NCBI GenBank assembly: GCA_012515085.1
Contig: JAAYZB010000116.1
Location: forward strand, 1-5,972
Direction of reading: 5' to 3'
Length of the DNA stretch: 5,972 nucleotides
DNA from: Acholeplasmataceae bacterium
GTDB lineage: Bacteria > Bacillota_I > Bacilli_A > Izemoplasmatales > Hujiaoplasmataceae
Positions 1 through 5,928 of this stretch are shown here, piece by piece; positions within the stretch are counted from its first letter, which is position 1, and every line of letters begins with the position of its first letter. Position numbers and translations under genes: made by a program. The notes below the pieces were generated by a model. The model made no database searches and was not told where the DNA came from. It saw only the letters and a program-made list of their open reading frames with translations.

Positions 1-1546
1 CGGTCATTTCTTTTCCCGGAAAATAGTTATATGTCGGTGTATCTTGGTAACTATTCATCAGCGTTTCCGCCAATTTTCCGCTCGGATTGACTTTTCCCGT
101 CAATACATTTAATGTCGCCTTTGCTCCTGCTTGCCCACTTAAGTAGCTATGAACGATTGCATCGACTTTTGTCTCAAAGTCAATTTCCACAGGGCTCCCA
201 CAAGCCAAGATGACGACAATCTTTTTATTGAGCGTCACCAGTTCATCCAAAAGCTCTAATTGATTCTTGGGAAGCAAAATGTCGGTGCGGTCGATACCTT
301 CGACTTCGCTATACTCGTGCAAGCCCAGATAAAGCAATAAGACATCCGCATTTTCCGCAAGTTTCATTGCTTTTTTGATCAAGCTCCTGCTGCTTTTTCC
401 ATACCGTTTGTATCCCGGTTCAAATCCCACATAATTAAGATCATATTCTTTGACAGATGAGATTGTGTCGTCAATTTTCGTGGGATTGACAATGGACGAT
501 CCTGCTCCTTGATATCGTGGCGTTTGTGCAAAATCACCGATGATGGCCACTTTGTCTTTATTGTTTAAGGGAAGAACTTTATCCTTATTCTTTAAAAGAA
601 CTATCGATTCTTCTGCGGCTTTTTGCGCCATCGCATGATGTTTTTCAATATCGAATTTTTCCGGTTCTTTTATAAATGCCTTTTGCGTGTCAAAGAGCAA
701 TTCCAAATATCGTTCCACGTTTTCATCTAGCACTTTTTCATCTAATTCGCCGTTCTTGATCGCTTGAATGATGTCTTCATCGGTTTCACCTTTGTTACCG
801 GGCATCTCCAAAGAGTTTCCTGCAATCAAACCTTTGATCCGGTCATTCGATCCGCCCCAATCCGTCACGACTAGCCCATTAAATTTCCATTCATCTCGTA
901 AAATATCTTTCATCAAATGCTGATTTTCATTTGTGTGAGTCCCATTCAGCATATTGTAAGACGTCATGATCGTTTTCAGATCGCCTTCTTCAATTCCCAT
1001 TCGAAACGGCGTGAGATAAATCTCTCTTAATGTCCGTTCGTCGACGATTGAGTCGATCACCATTCGTCTGTATTCCTGATTGTTACAAGCAAAATGCTTC
1101 AAACACGCCGATATTCCCTGAGATTGAATTCCCCTAGTATACGCCGCTGCCATTTTCCCCGCCAAAAAGGGATCTTCACTAAAATATTCAAAGTTTCTCC
1201 CGCACAGTGGATTCCGTTTGATATTCGTTCCCGGCCCCAGTAAAACGCTCACGCCCAAACTCACGGCTTCTTTACCGATAAAAGCGGCCATTTCTTCACC
1301 CATTTCCGGGTTCCAACTGTTCGCTATCGTTGCCGAGGTGGGATAACAGGTTGCCGGTAAACTTGGATTCAAGCCGACATTATCGGCTTCCCCCGCTTGT
1401 TTTCTAATTCCGTGTGGTCCGTCAGATAAAAGCATGCTGGGAATATTGTGCTTGTCCACCGCTTTTGTAGTAAAAAAATCCTTTCCTGACATTAAAGACG
1501 CTTTTTCTTCCAACGACATTTTTTTGATCAATGCTGTGTGTTTCAT
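1..1546 (-). CDS. Glycoside hydrolase family 3 protein (beta-glucosidase/beta-xylosidase type), C-terminus cut by window edge
   Basis: Retaining exo-glycosidase that removes beta-linked sugars from the non-reducing end of oligosaccharides; the exact substrate cannot be read from sequence. The frame is open from an ATG at 1546 (MKHTALIKKMSLEEKASLM) to the window start, giving 515 codons. The start is supported by GAGGTG at 1552-1557, five bases upstream. Visible GH3 signatures in order are SDGPHGIRKQ (about residues 40-50), GRNFEYFSEDP (about 115-125), KHFACNNQE (K150, H151), VVTDWGG with nucleophile D229, and LEMPGN. The GH3 C-terminal domain begins near residue 330 (KVAIIGDFA). There VEGIDR supplies the likely acid/base E416, by analogy with Thermotoga BglB. 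No PA14 insert lies between GDFA and the acid/base loop. No signal peptide is present, so the enzyme should be cytoplasmic. Family members are usually 700-800 residues, so roughly the last third, including any fibronectin III-like domain, is missing here because of the window edge, not because the gene is broken. The GH43 gene nearby suggests work on imported plant-type oligosaccharides. Confidence 0.95.
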   Translation of the reverse strand, partial: MKHTALIKKMSLEEKASLMSGKDFFTTKAVDKHNIPSMLLSDGPHGIRKQAGEADNVGLNPSLPATCYPTSATIANSWNPEMGEEMAAFIGKEAVSLGVSVLLGPGTNIKRNPLCGRNFEYFSEDPFLAGKMAAAYTRGIQSQGISACLKHFACNNQEYRRMVIDSIVDERTLREIYLTPFRMGIEEGDLKTIMTSYNMLNGTHTNENQHLMKDILRDEWKFNGLVVTDWGGSNDRIKGLIAGNSLEMPGNKGETDEDIIQAIKNGELDEKVLDENVERYLELLFDTQKAFIKEPEKFDIEKHHAMAQKAAEESIVLLKNKDKVLPLNNKDKVAIIGDFAQTPRYQGAGSSIVNPTKIDDTISSVKEYDLNYVGFEPGYKRYGKSSRSLIKKAMKLAENADVLLLYLGLHEYSEVEGIDRTDILLPKNQLELLDELVTLNKKIVVILACGSPVEIDFETKVDAIVHSYLSGQAGAKATLNVLTGKVNPSGKLAETLMNSYQDTPTYNYFPGKEMT

Positions 1547-1717
1547 AACAACACCTCTTCTTCCCGACAGATAAAAACCGGTCATTTCCTTGTTATTCTA
1601 ATAAAGCCAGAATGAATATAAAAAAGTAACAAACTCCTTAAAAAAAGCTGCGGGTTCCATCCAATCATCTATTGCAACTTATTTCTTCAATTTTGTTAGA
1701 ATTTATTCAAGGTGTAA

Positions 1718-1731
1718 TACAAACGCTATCA
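1718..1731. promoter_or_regulatory. cre-like / LacI-family operator candidate upstream of the GH3 gene
   Basis: The plus strand reads TACAAACGCTATCA. This matches 9 of the 11 defined positions of the catabolite-responsive element consensus TGWAANCGNTNWCA, including the central CG and the right half-site. It lies 171 bp upstream of the GH3 start. A weak -10 candidate for that gene (TATAAA, minus strand, 1739-1734) sits three bases away, so a bound repressor would cover the presumed start of transcription. The -35 for that promoter would fall in the T-tract of the neighbouring terminator and is poor, so the promoter itself is unproven. The protein could be CcpA or a local LacI-family repressor. 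A near-identical 13-mer is present upstream of the GH43 gene at 4360-4372. Confidence 0.35.
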
Positions 1732-1754
1732 TTTTTATATCTTCAGTTTATCAC

Positions 1755-1805
1755 AAAAAAAAATGTGTTCGGAAAATAGTCACACACTGTCATTTTCCGA
1801 ACACA
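1755..1805 (-). terminator. Intrinsic terminator of the two-component operon
   Basis: A perfect 14-bp inverted repeat (1764-1777 with 1792-1805; arms TGTGTTCGGAAAAT and its complement) encloses a 14-nt loop. On the minus strand it is followed directly by nine T residues (1763-1755). It begins six bases past the histidine kinase stop codon, so it ends that transcript. No T-run follows on the plus strand, so it should work in one direction only. It separates the two-component operon from the GH3 gene, which therefore needs its own promoter between about 1547 and 1754. Confidence 0.93.
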
Positions 1806-1810
1806 AACTG

Positions 1811-3133
1811 TTATTTGTCCGAGTCAGGTATTGGAATTAGAATCACTAATCTAAACCAACTATTCTTCGTGTTTATTGAAACGCTTCCACAATACTTTCC
1901 AACAATATTTTTAATACTCAACAATCCATAACCGTGTAATCCCTTTTCTCTTTTGGTTGTAAGCAGATTGCCATCTCTAAACGAAAGCGGATTGACATAA
2001 TAATTTTCAAAGCGGATCAGCAACAATTTATTTTTTGAGTAAATCGCAATTTTGATTAATCGTTTTTCTGTGTCTTCAATATTCATGACACTTTCAATCG
2101 CATTATCCAATGCATTCCCGAAAATCGAGCATAAATCCATTGTCGAAATGAATCCCAACAGCTCGCCATTTGCGATACAGGTCAAATTGATATTTTTCTC
2201 GATACAAGTCATCGTTTTGGCGGTCAATAAAGTATCCAACACGTGATTACCCGTTTTGTATTGAGCCTCATACCATTTAATGTCACTTTCAAGCTCTTCT
2301 AAATACCGCTCTTTCTTTTCTTCGTTCTTTTCCAAACGAATGATCGAGATTTGATTTTTCAGATCATGATACTTTCGATTGATTAAATCAATACTTTCTT
2401 GGGACATGGCATATTGAGCGTATTGCTTATATAATAAATTTTCCATTTGATTTATCTCGATATTGGAATTGACGACCAATTTATGTTCCTTTTGAGAATA
2501 TAAAATGATAATGCCGGCAAAATCAACCAAGGTTCTGATATAAAATATTTCCGGAGGATATCTCCCCGATAAAGGTGTATTCGTACTGATAAAACTCATA
2601 TTGCTGATGGTAAAAATTATGGTTGCTATCCCAACATATGTTAAAAGATCGTTTTGTTTTACGAAGGTGAAAAGGCCTTTGTCTCGATAGCGCTTCTCAA
2701 CAACATACACAATCAAGAAAACTCCTCCATAAAACAGCACCAAGAGGATTTCACTTAATAAAATAAAGCGAAGATTGAAACTCCAATAAACAAAATAATA
2801 AATCTGCCAATACAAAGAAGCCGCAAATTCGGCTAGAACAAACGCTTGAACCACCATATACCCGGCTGTATAAAAATTGACATCAGCGGTCGAGTAAATG
2901 AAAAGCAGCATCAACAGCACAGCAAAAATCATCCCGGGTATCCAAAACGCGATCGGCAACATGCTCGCGAAATGGTGATGCACAACCATCAAGCCAAGAA
3001 AACCGATAATGACCATTATCAGCTTAAAGCCTTTTATTCTTTTCTTGGCATACAAGATATAGAGCAAGCAAAACGCCCATTCAGCGATTGCTGTATATAT
3101 TCTTGGAATATCCAGTAGTGGCTCTATAATCAT
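1811..3133 (-). CDS. AgrC-like membrane sensor histidine kinase (HPK10 class, GHKL ATPase domain)
   Basis: Sensor of a two-component system: it would autophosphorylate on His and pass phosphate to the LytTR regulator encoded just upstream. It has 440 residues. The N-terminal half (about 12-212) is very hydrophobic, with roughly six or seven membrane segments (near 14-30, 37-53, 58-80, 88-112, 122-145, 163-182, 197-213) and no extracytoplasmic or PAS sensor domain. A charged helical linker (about 222-295) holds the H-box RKYHDLKNQ with H256. The GHKL domain follows, with N-box FGNALDNAIES (N340, N344) and G-box HGYGLLSIKNIV (about 400-411). This layout is typical of AgrC/ComD-type peptide receptors; length and the YHDLKN motif fit that group. 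The start ATG has GGAGG at 3140-3144, six bases upstream, and overlaps the regulator stop codon (ATGA), so translation is probably coupled. The ligand is unknown: no agrB/agrD-like gene is visible, and a carbohydrate-linked or transporter-linked signal is equally possible. Confidence 0.93.
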   Translation of the reverse strand: MIIEPLLDIPRIYTAIAEWAFCLLYILYAKKRIKGFKLIMVIIGFLGLMVVHHHFASMLPIAFWIPGMIFAVLLMLLFIYSTADVNFYTAGYMVVQAFVLAEFAASLYWQIYYFVYWSFNLRFILLSEILLVLFYGGVFLIVYVVEKRYRDKGLFTFVKQNDLLTYVGIATIIFTISNMSFISTNTPLSGRYPPEIFYIRTLVDFAGIIILYSQKEHKLVVNSNIEINQMENLLYKQYAQYAMSQESIDLINRKYHDLKNQISIIRLEKNEEKKERYLEELESDIKWYEAQYKTGNHVLDTLLTAKTMTCIEKNINLTCIANGELLGFISTMDLCSIFGNALDNAIESVMNIEDTEKRLIKIAIYSKNKLLLIRFENYYVNPLSFRDGNLLTTKREKGLHGYGLLSIKNIVGKYCGSVSINTKNSWFRLVILIPIPDSDK

Positions 3134-3840
3134 GGGTTTCCTCCAAAATGAGCCGCGAGTTCCTCCATGAATCTCTTTTTCCTCGGCCTGCTGATTTTCA
3201 ATCTTTCGCCGTTTATAATCACGTTCTCGCCATCGACGCCATTTACTTCATCCAAATTGATCAAATAGCAGCTGTTGCACAAGCAAAATGGATTTCCGCT
3301 TACTTCAGCATAAAAATTTTTCAGAGATGACTTCATTTGATATACTCCGATTTTTGTGTGGATAATCAAATAATGTTTCATGGTTTCAACGTAATAAATG
3401 TCGGAAACATTTGTCCGAACGATCCCGTTCTCTGTTTTTAACAAAACATATTTTTTCTTGCGATTATCGATCCGCTCCAACGATTTCATCAACTCTTGTT
3501 GGAGCGCAAAGTAAGGAACTGGTTTTAGCAAATAGCTTAGCGCTTCGACTTCGTAGCCTTTGATGGCGTATTGAGGCATGATAGTTATGAAAATAATGAT
3601 GACTTCCTTGTCAAACAATCTGATTTTTTTAGCGGCGGAGATTCCGTCCAACCGCTTCATTTCAATATCTAAAAATATGATGTCATATTTTGCTTCATAA
3701 TCCGATGTGATTTCGTCGCCATCATCAAAAAGAAAAATATCAATGTTTTTATCATGCTCTTTCGCATATTTCTTGATATGGTTTTCAAGAGTGATGGCGT
3801 TTTGTTTTTCGTCCTCGACGATCGCAATTCGATATCTCAT
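3130..3840 (-). CDS. LytTR-family response regulator (AgrA/LytR type)
   Basis: DNA-binding partner of the adjacent kinase. Numbered from the preferred start, the protein has 236 residues. A receiver domain (about 3-120) has the acidic pair E9/D10, phospho-acceptor D58 in FLDIEM, switch residues T86 and Y103, and K106 in YLLKPV. A LytTR domain (about 132-230) follows, with IYYVETMKHYLIIH, the segment CNSCYLINL and the terminal ISRPRKKRF. The ATG at 3840 is preferred because GGAGAAG lies six bases upstream and MRYRIAIVEDE begins the receiver fold directly. An in-frame ATG at 3873 would add eleven residues but has no ribosome site. The stop codon (3132-3130) overlaps the kinase start by four bases. 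A promoter at 3974-4002 would transcribe both genes. By family rule it should bind direct repeats upstream of its targets; neither the GH43 promoter region nor its own promoter shows a clean LytTR repeat pair. Confidence 0.93.
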   Translation of the reverse strand: MRYRIAIVEDEKQNAITLENHIKKYAKEHDKNIDIFLFDDGDEITSDYEAKYDIIFLDIEMKRLDGISAAKKIRLFDKEVIIIFITIMPQYAIKGYEVEALSYLLKPVPYFALQQELMKSLERIDNRKKKYVLLKTENGIVRTNVSDIYYVETMKHYLIIHTKIGVYQMKSSLKNFYAEVSGNPFCLCNSCYLINLDEVNGVDGENVIINGERLKISRPRKKRFMEELAAHFGGNP

Positions 3841-3846
3841 TATTAT

Positions 3847-3853
3847 CTTCTCC
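3847..3853 (-). promoter_or_regulatory. Ribosome binding site that fixes the response regulator start
   Basis: The minus strand reads GGAGAAG, six bases before the ATG at 3840. The alternative ATG at 3873 is preceded by GACTTGA, which has no Shine-Dalgarno match. This is the main reason for choosing the shorter, 236-residue protein. Confidence 0.75.
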
Positions 3854-3973
3854 AATACTTTTATCAATCGCATTCAAGTCTGTCATCATTTCAAAGATAT
3901 AAAAAGAGTTCTAAGTTTTCCTCAATGCATTTTTTAGTGTTTTTTTCGAAAATTACTTGATGAGTGTTAATAC

Positions 3974-4002
3974 ATTATACATGAAAAAGCGAGTTTTTTA
4001 AA
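3974..4002 (-). promoter_or_regulatory. Sigma-A-type promoter of the two-component operon
   Basis: On the minus strand a perfect -10 TATAAT (3979-3974) lies 17 bases from a -35 TTTAAA (4002-3997, four of six consensus bases). Transcription would start near 3967 and leave a leader of about 127 nt before the regulator ATG. The leader is AT-rich and shows no strong hairpin. It contains only very short or overlapping open frames without good ribosome sites. Confidence 0.7.
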
Positions 4003-4201
4003 TAAGAGATTCGATAAAACATACTACTTATCCGATTCCCGATATTCGACGTTTTTTAAACAAAATCCATTTTTCCATTCTTGTTTCCGGTATTATGTCC
4101 AACAAGCGATATCCCTAATATAGAATATATCCTTGACCGATTGTTGCCTTTATGTGTTCAAATAAAAACCGCGACTCGTTAAAGATTATGGTATCACGAA
4201 C

Positions 4202-4232
4202 AATCTATGGCTAATCTAACACAGATTAGGCC
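4202..4232. repeat. Direct plus inverted repeat cluster just upstream of the GH43 promoter
   Basis: AATCTA occurs at 4202-4207 and again at 4213-4218, exactly 11 bp apart (one helical turn). The second copy is part of a perfect 7-bp inverted repeat, CTAATCT (4211-4217) with AGATTAG (4223-4229), spaced by five bases. The cluster ends seven bases before the presumed -35 element, where an activator would bind. The bound protein is not known; the adjacent LytTR regulator is one candidate, although the repeat does not match its usual consensus. Confidence 0.5.
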
Positions 4233-4238
4233 CAAGTG

Positions 4239-4268
4239 TTCAAAATTCAAGAAATATCGTGTTATAAT
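4239..4268 (+). promoter_or_regulatory. Extended -10 promoter of the GH43 gene
   Basis: A perfect -10 TATAAT (4263-4268) is preceded by TG plus one base (4260-4262), the extended -10 signature. The -35 is weak: TTCAAA at 4239-4244, four of six matches with an 18-base spacer. Transcription would start near 4275. The palindrome TTGGATCCAA (4282-4291) lies just inside the transcript and could be an operator. A strong -10 with a weak -35 fits a promoter that may be helped by an activator at the repeats upstream. Confidence 0.65.
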
Positions 4269-4320
4269 TTTATAAAAGAATTTGGATCCAATTTCCTATC
4301 AGACCGTTCACTCCTTTTTT

Positions 4321-4341
4321 CTTGGCGCTAGGAAAGCCAAG
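4321..4341 (+). other. Hairpin in the GH43 leader
   Basis: A perfect 6-bp stem, CTTGGC (4321-4326) with GCCAAG (4336-4341), encloses a 9-nt loop. A T-run comes before the stem (4314-4320), not after it, so it is not an intrinsic terminator on either strand. It may stabilise the transcript or serve as a protein site. I do not recognise a riboswitch class. Confidence 0.35.
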
Positions 4342-4359
4342 CTTCTCGACGGTAAATAA

Positions 4360-4372
4360 ACAAAAGCTATCA
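4360..4372. promoter_or_regulatory. Second copy of the GCTATCA operator-like motif, upstream of GH43
   Basis: ACAAAAGCTATCA matches ACAAACGCTATCA at 1719-1731 in 12 of 13 positions. The difference removes the central CG that cre sites need, so a CcpA site is less likely here than a shared local repressor. It lies 74 bp upstream of the GH43 start, inside the presumed leader, where it could act as a roadblock operator. Confidence 0.3.
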
Positions 4373-4429
4373 AATCAAGCTCAAGTAACCATTTCGTTAT
4401 TTGTGATTCATCCATTAAAAATAAGCATT

Positions 4430-4436
4430 AAGGAGG
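4430..4436 (+). promoter_or_regulatory. Strong ribosome binding site for the TTG-started GH43 gene
   Basis: AAGGAGG is a full match to the anti-Shine-Dalgarno sequence and lies ten bases before TTG at 4447. No ATG or GTG start is nearby in frame: the first in-frame ATG is codon 44, inside the catalytic domain. The site therefore decides the start. Confidence 0.85.
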
Positions 4437-4446
4437 GTGTTCGAAA

Positions 4447-5898
4447 TTGAAAAAACAAGCCACCAACCCGTTTTTGCCTAGCTATGAATATATTCCCGAT
4501 GGCGAACCTTATGTTTTCGGCGATCGAGTCTACTTATTTGGCTCACATGATCGCTTCAATGGGAAAACCTTTTGTATGAACAATTATGTTTGCTGGTCGG
4601 CATCAGTCAACGATTTGTCCGACTGGAAATATGAGGGCGTGATTTACGATAAACTTCAGGATCCCTTGATCCATGATAATTCCCGGAATATGTATGCGCC
4701 CGATGTCCAACAAGGTAGCGACGGACGCTATTATCTTTACTATTTCTTTGATTTCAGTGACATTATTTCCGTTGCCGTATCGGATCATCCTCAAGGCAAA
4801 TATGAGTTTTATGGACACGTCAAGTATCCAGATGGGACACTCCTCGGCAAGAAAAAAAATGATCCGTTTATGTTTGACCCCGGAGTATTGGTCGACAACG
4901 ACCATCGCGTTTATCTCTATACTGGTTTTTGCCCAAAATTAATCACCCGGATATTTTTATTTGGCCGAGGGAAACTGGATGCCAGTTATGTAACGGAATT
5001 AGAAGAAGATATGTTGACGGTCAAAGTAAAGCCAAATCGAGTCATCATCCAAAATAAGTCAAACTCGGAAAACCTTCTGGAAGGCCATGATTTCTTTGAA
5101 GCCTCTTCCATCCGGAAAATCAACGATGTCTATTATTTTATTTATTCATCGGAAAAAAATCATGAATTATGCTATGCCACTTCCCCCTCTCCGAAAGGAC
5201 CGTTTGTTTATGGAGGAACCATTATCAGCAATGCGGATATCGGCTTAAACCAAAAAGATCCGAACTTCGCATCATTTTACTATGGAAACAATCACGGCAG
5301 CATTACAAAAATCCAAGATAAATGGTACGTCTTTTATCACCGACAAACGAATCGACACGAATACTCTCGGCAAGCCTGCGCAGAGAAAATCAACATCGAC
5401 AATCGCGGTGAAATACAACAAGTTGAAATGACGAGTTGTGGTTTGAATGGGGGCCCATTACATGGAAAGGGGATCTATTCCTCGCACATCGCCTGTCAAT
5501 TATATGCAAAAAAAGGTGCATCGAGTGTTAGCCCCTTGGTGTTCTTCAAATCTTTAAGAAAGCATCCTTATTTAACGCAAATCGGGGGAGATCGAGAAGA
5601 CAATCCCAATCAATATGTAGCCAATATTCGCAATGAATCGGTCGTTGGATACAAATATTTTAACTTTTCCCAATTGAAAGGCATCACCATTGAGATTACC
5701 GGCAAAGGCGAGGGGAAAGTTGAAGTCTATACCGATTTAAACCAACAAGTAATTGCCGAAATCAATGTGTCGGTCAATCATTCACCAAGCACTTTTTCTG
5801 CCAAAACAGTGACATTAAATGATATTTGTCCCTTATATTTTAAGTATGTTGGCAAAGGATATATAAATCTGATTCGGTTTACTTTGACAACGGATTAA
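4447..5898 (+). CDS. Glycoside hydrolase family 43 enzyme with C-terminal CBM6-like module (beta-xylosidase/alpha-L-arabinofuranosidase type)
   Basis: Inverting glycosidase of the five-bladed propeller fold, expected to release xylose or arabinose from short oligosaccharides; the exact specificity is not readable. It has 483 residues, a usual size for this type. The catalytic triad can be assigned as general base D18 (EYIPDGEP), pKa modulator D144 (FMFDPGVLVD) and general acid E218 (DFFEASSIRKI). Other conserved pieces are MYAPDV (82-87), NNHGS with H283 (281-285), and WYVFYHRQTNRHEYSRQ (293-309). After the propeller (about 1-335) and a linker, residues about 395-480 look like a beta-sandwich resembling CBM6 (YKYFNFSQLKG, then EVYTD and the terminal strands). 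There is no signal peptide, so it should act in the cytoplasm on imported sugars. The gene starts with TTG behind a strong AAGGAGG and ends with TAA. It is transcribed away from the two-component operon, has its own extended -10 promoter and a leader of about 170 nt, and may share regulation with the GH3 gene. Confidence 0.95.
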   Translation: MKKQATNPFLPSYEYIPDGEPYVFGDRVYLFGSHDRFNGKTFCMNNYVCWSASVNDLSDWKYEGVIYDKLQDPLIHDNSRNMYAPDVQQGSDGRYYLYYFFDFSDIISVAVSDHPQGKYEFYGHVKYPDGTLLGKKKNDPFMFDPGVLVDNDHRVYLYTGFCPKLITRIFLFGRGKLDASYVTELEEDMLTVKVKPNRVIIQNKSNSENLLEGHDFFEASSIRKINDVYYFIYSSEKNHELCYATSPSPKGPFVYGGTIISNADIGLNQKDPNFASFYYGNNHGSITKIQDKWYVFYHRQTNRHEYSRQACAEKINIDNRGEIQQVEMTSCGLNGGPLHGKGIYSSHIACQLYAKKGASSVSPLVFFKSLRKHPYLTQIGGDREDNPNQYVANIRNESVVGYKYFNFSQLKGITIEITGKGEGKVEVYTDLNQQVIAEINVSVNHSPSTFSAKTVTLNDICPLYFKYVGKGYINLIRFTLTTD

Positions 5899-5928
5899 AG
5901 AGACAGCTTTATTCGAATTGTCTCCTTT
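5897..5928. terminator. Weak putative terminator after GH43
   Basis: GAGACA (5900-5905) pairs with TGTCTC (5919-5924) around a 13-nt loop. Three more A-T pairs form if one C is bulged. Only CTTT follows on the plus strand, so the tail is short. Read on the minus strand, the same stem is followed by TTTAA. It could serve convergent genes, but its strength is doubtful. It starts at the GH43 stop codon, which favours a role in ending that transcript. Confidence 0.35.

Larger units (their letters stand above)
3841..4446. other. Divergent 606-bp control region between the two-component operon and the GH43 gene
   Basis: There is no convincing gene here. From left to right it holds the regulator leader (3841-3967), the operon promoter (3974-4002) and an AT-rich stretch (4003-4200). 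It then holds a repeat cluster (4202-4232), the GH43 promoter (4239-4268) and the GH43 leader (about 4275-4446). In the 4003-4200 stretch I see only modest structure: ATTCGA twice, 35 bp apart (4009-4014, 4044-4049), and an imperfect palindrome TATCCGATTCCCGATA (4029-4044). No tRNA, rRNA, CRISPR or insertion-sequence signature is visible. The two -35 elements are about 236 bp apart, enough room for a shared regulator. Confidence 0.75.

Noticed and set aside
1..1588. CGGTCATTTC repeated at 1-10 and near 1580
   Set aside because: One copy is within the GH3 coding frame and the other is in its upstream region. A 10-mer match with no further symmetry is probably chance.
1638..1652. T-run on the minus strand after AACCCGCAGC, resembling a terminator
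   Set aside because: No complementary arm exists upstream of the T-run, so no hairpin can form.
2052..2246. Plus-strand open frame of 64 codons
   Set aside because: It lies wholly inside the histidine kinase gene on the other strand, has no recognisable motif, and runs against the strongly supported kinase frame.
2846..3330. Plus-strand open frames at 2846-3118 and 3148-3330
   Set aside because: They are antisense to the kinase membrane region and to the LytTR domain, and their predicted peptides show no family features.
3790..3893. Short minus-strand ORF of about 34 codons starting in the regulator leader (ATGATGACAGAC)
   Set aside because: It has only a poor ribosome site and runs out of frame into the regulator gene. 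It is not convincing as a signal peptide or leader peptide.
3707..3960. Two overlapping plus-strand open frames, 76 and 68 codons, running toward the intergenic region
   Set aside because: Most of their length is antisense to the receiver domain, they compete with each other, and neither has a good ribosome site. I considered them as a possible peptide-signal gene and found no leader or processing motif.
4314..4341. T-run next to the CTTGGC/GCCAAG hairpin, considered as an intrinsic terminator or attenuator
   Set aside because: The T-run precedes the stem on the plus strand and becomes an A-run after it on the minus strand, so it is in the wrong order for termination on either strand.
4603..4942. 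Open frames of about 90-100 codons inside the GH43 gene (minus strand 4603-4905, plus strand 4673-4942)
   Set aside because: They are shadows of the GH43 reading frame, which carries the catalytic residues over this same stretch.
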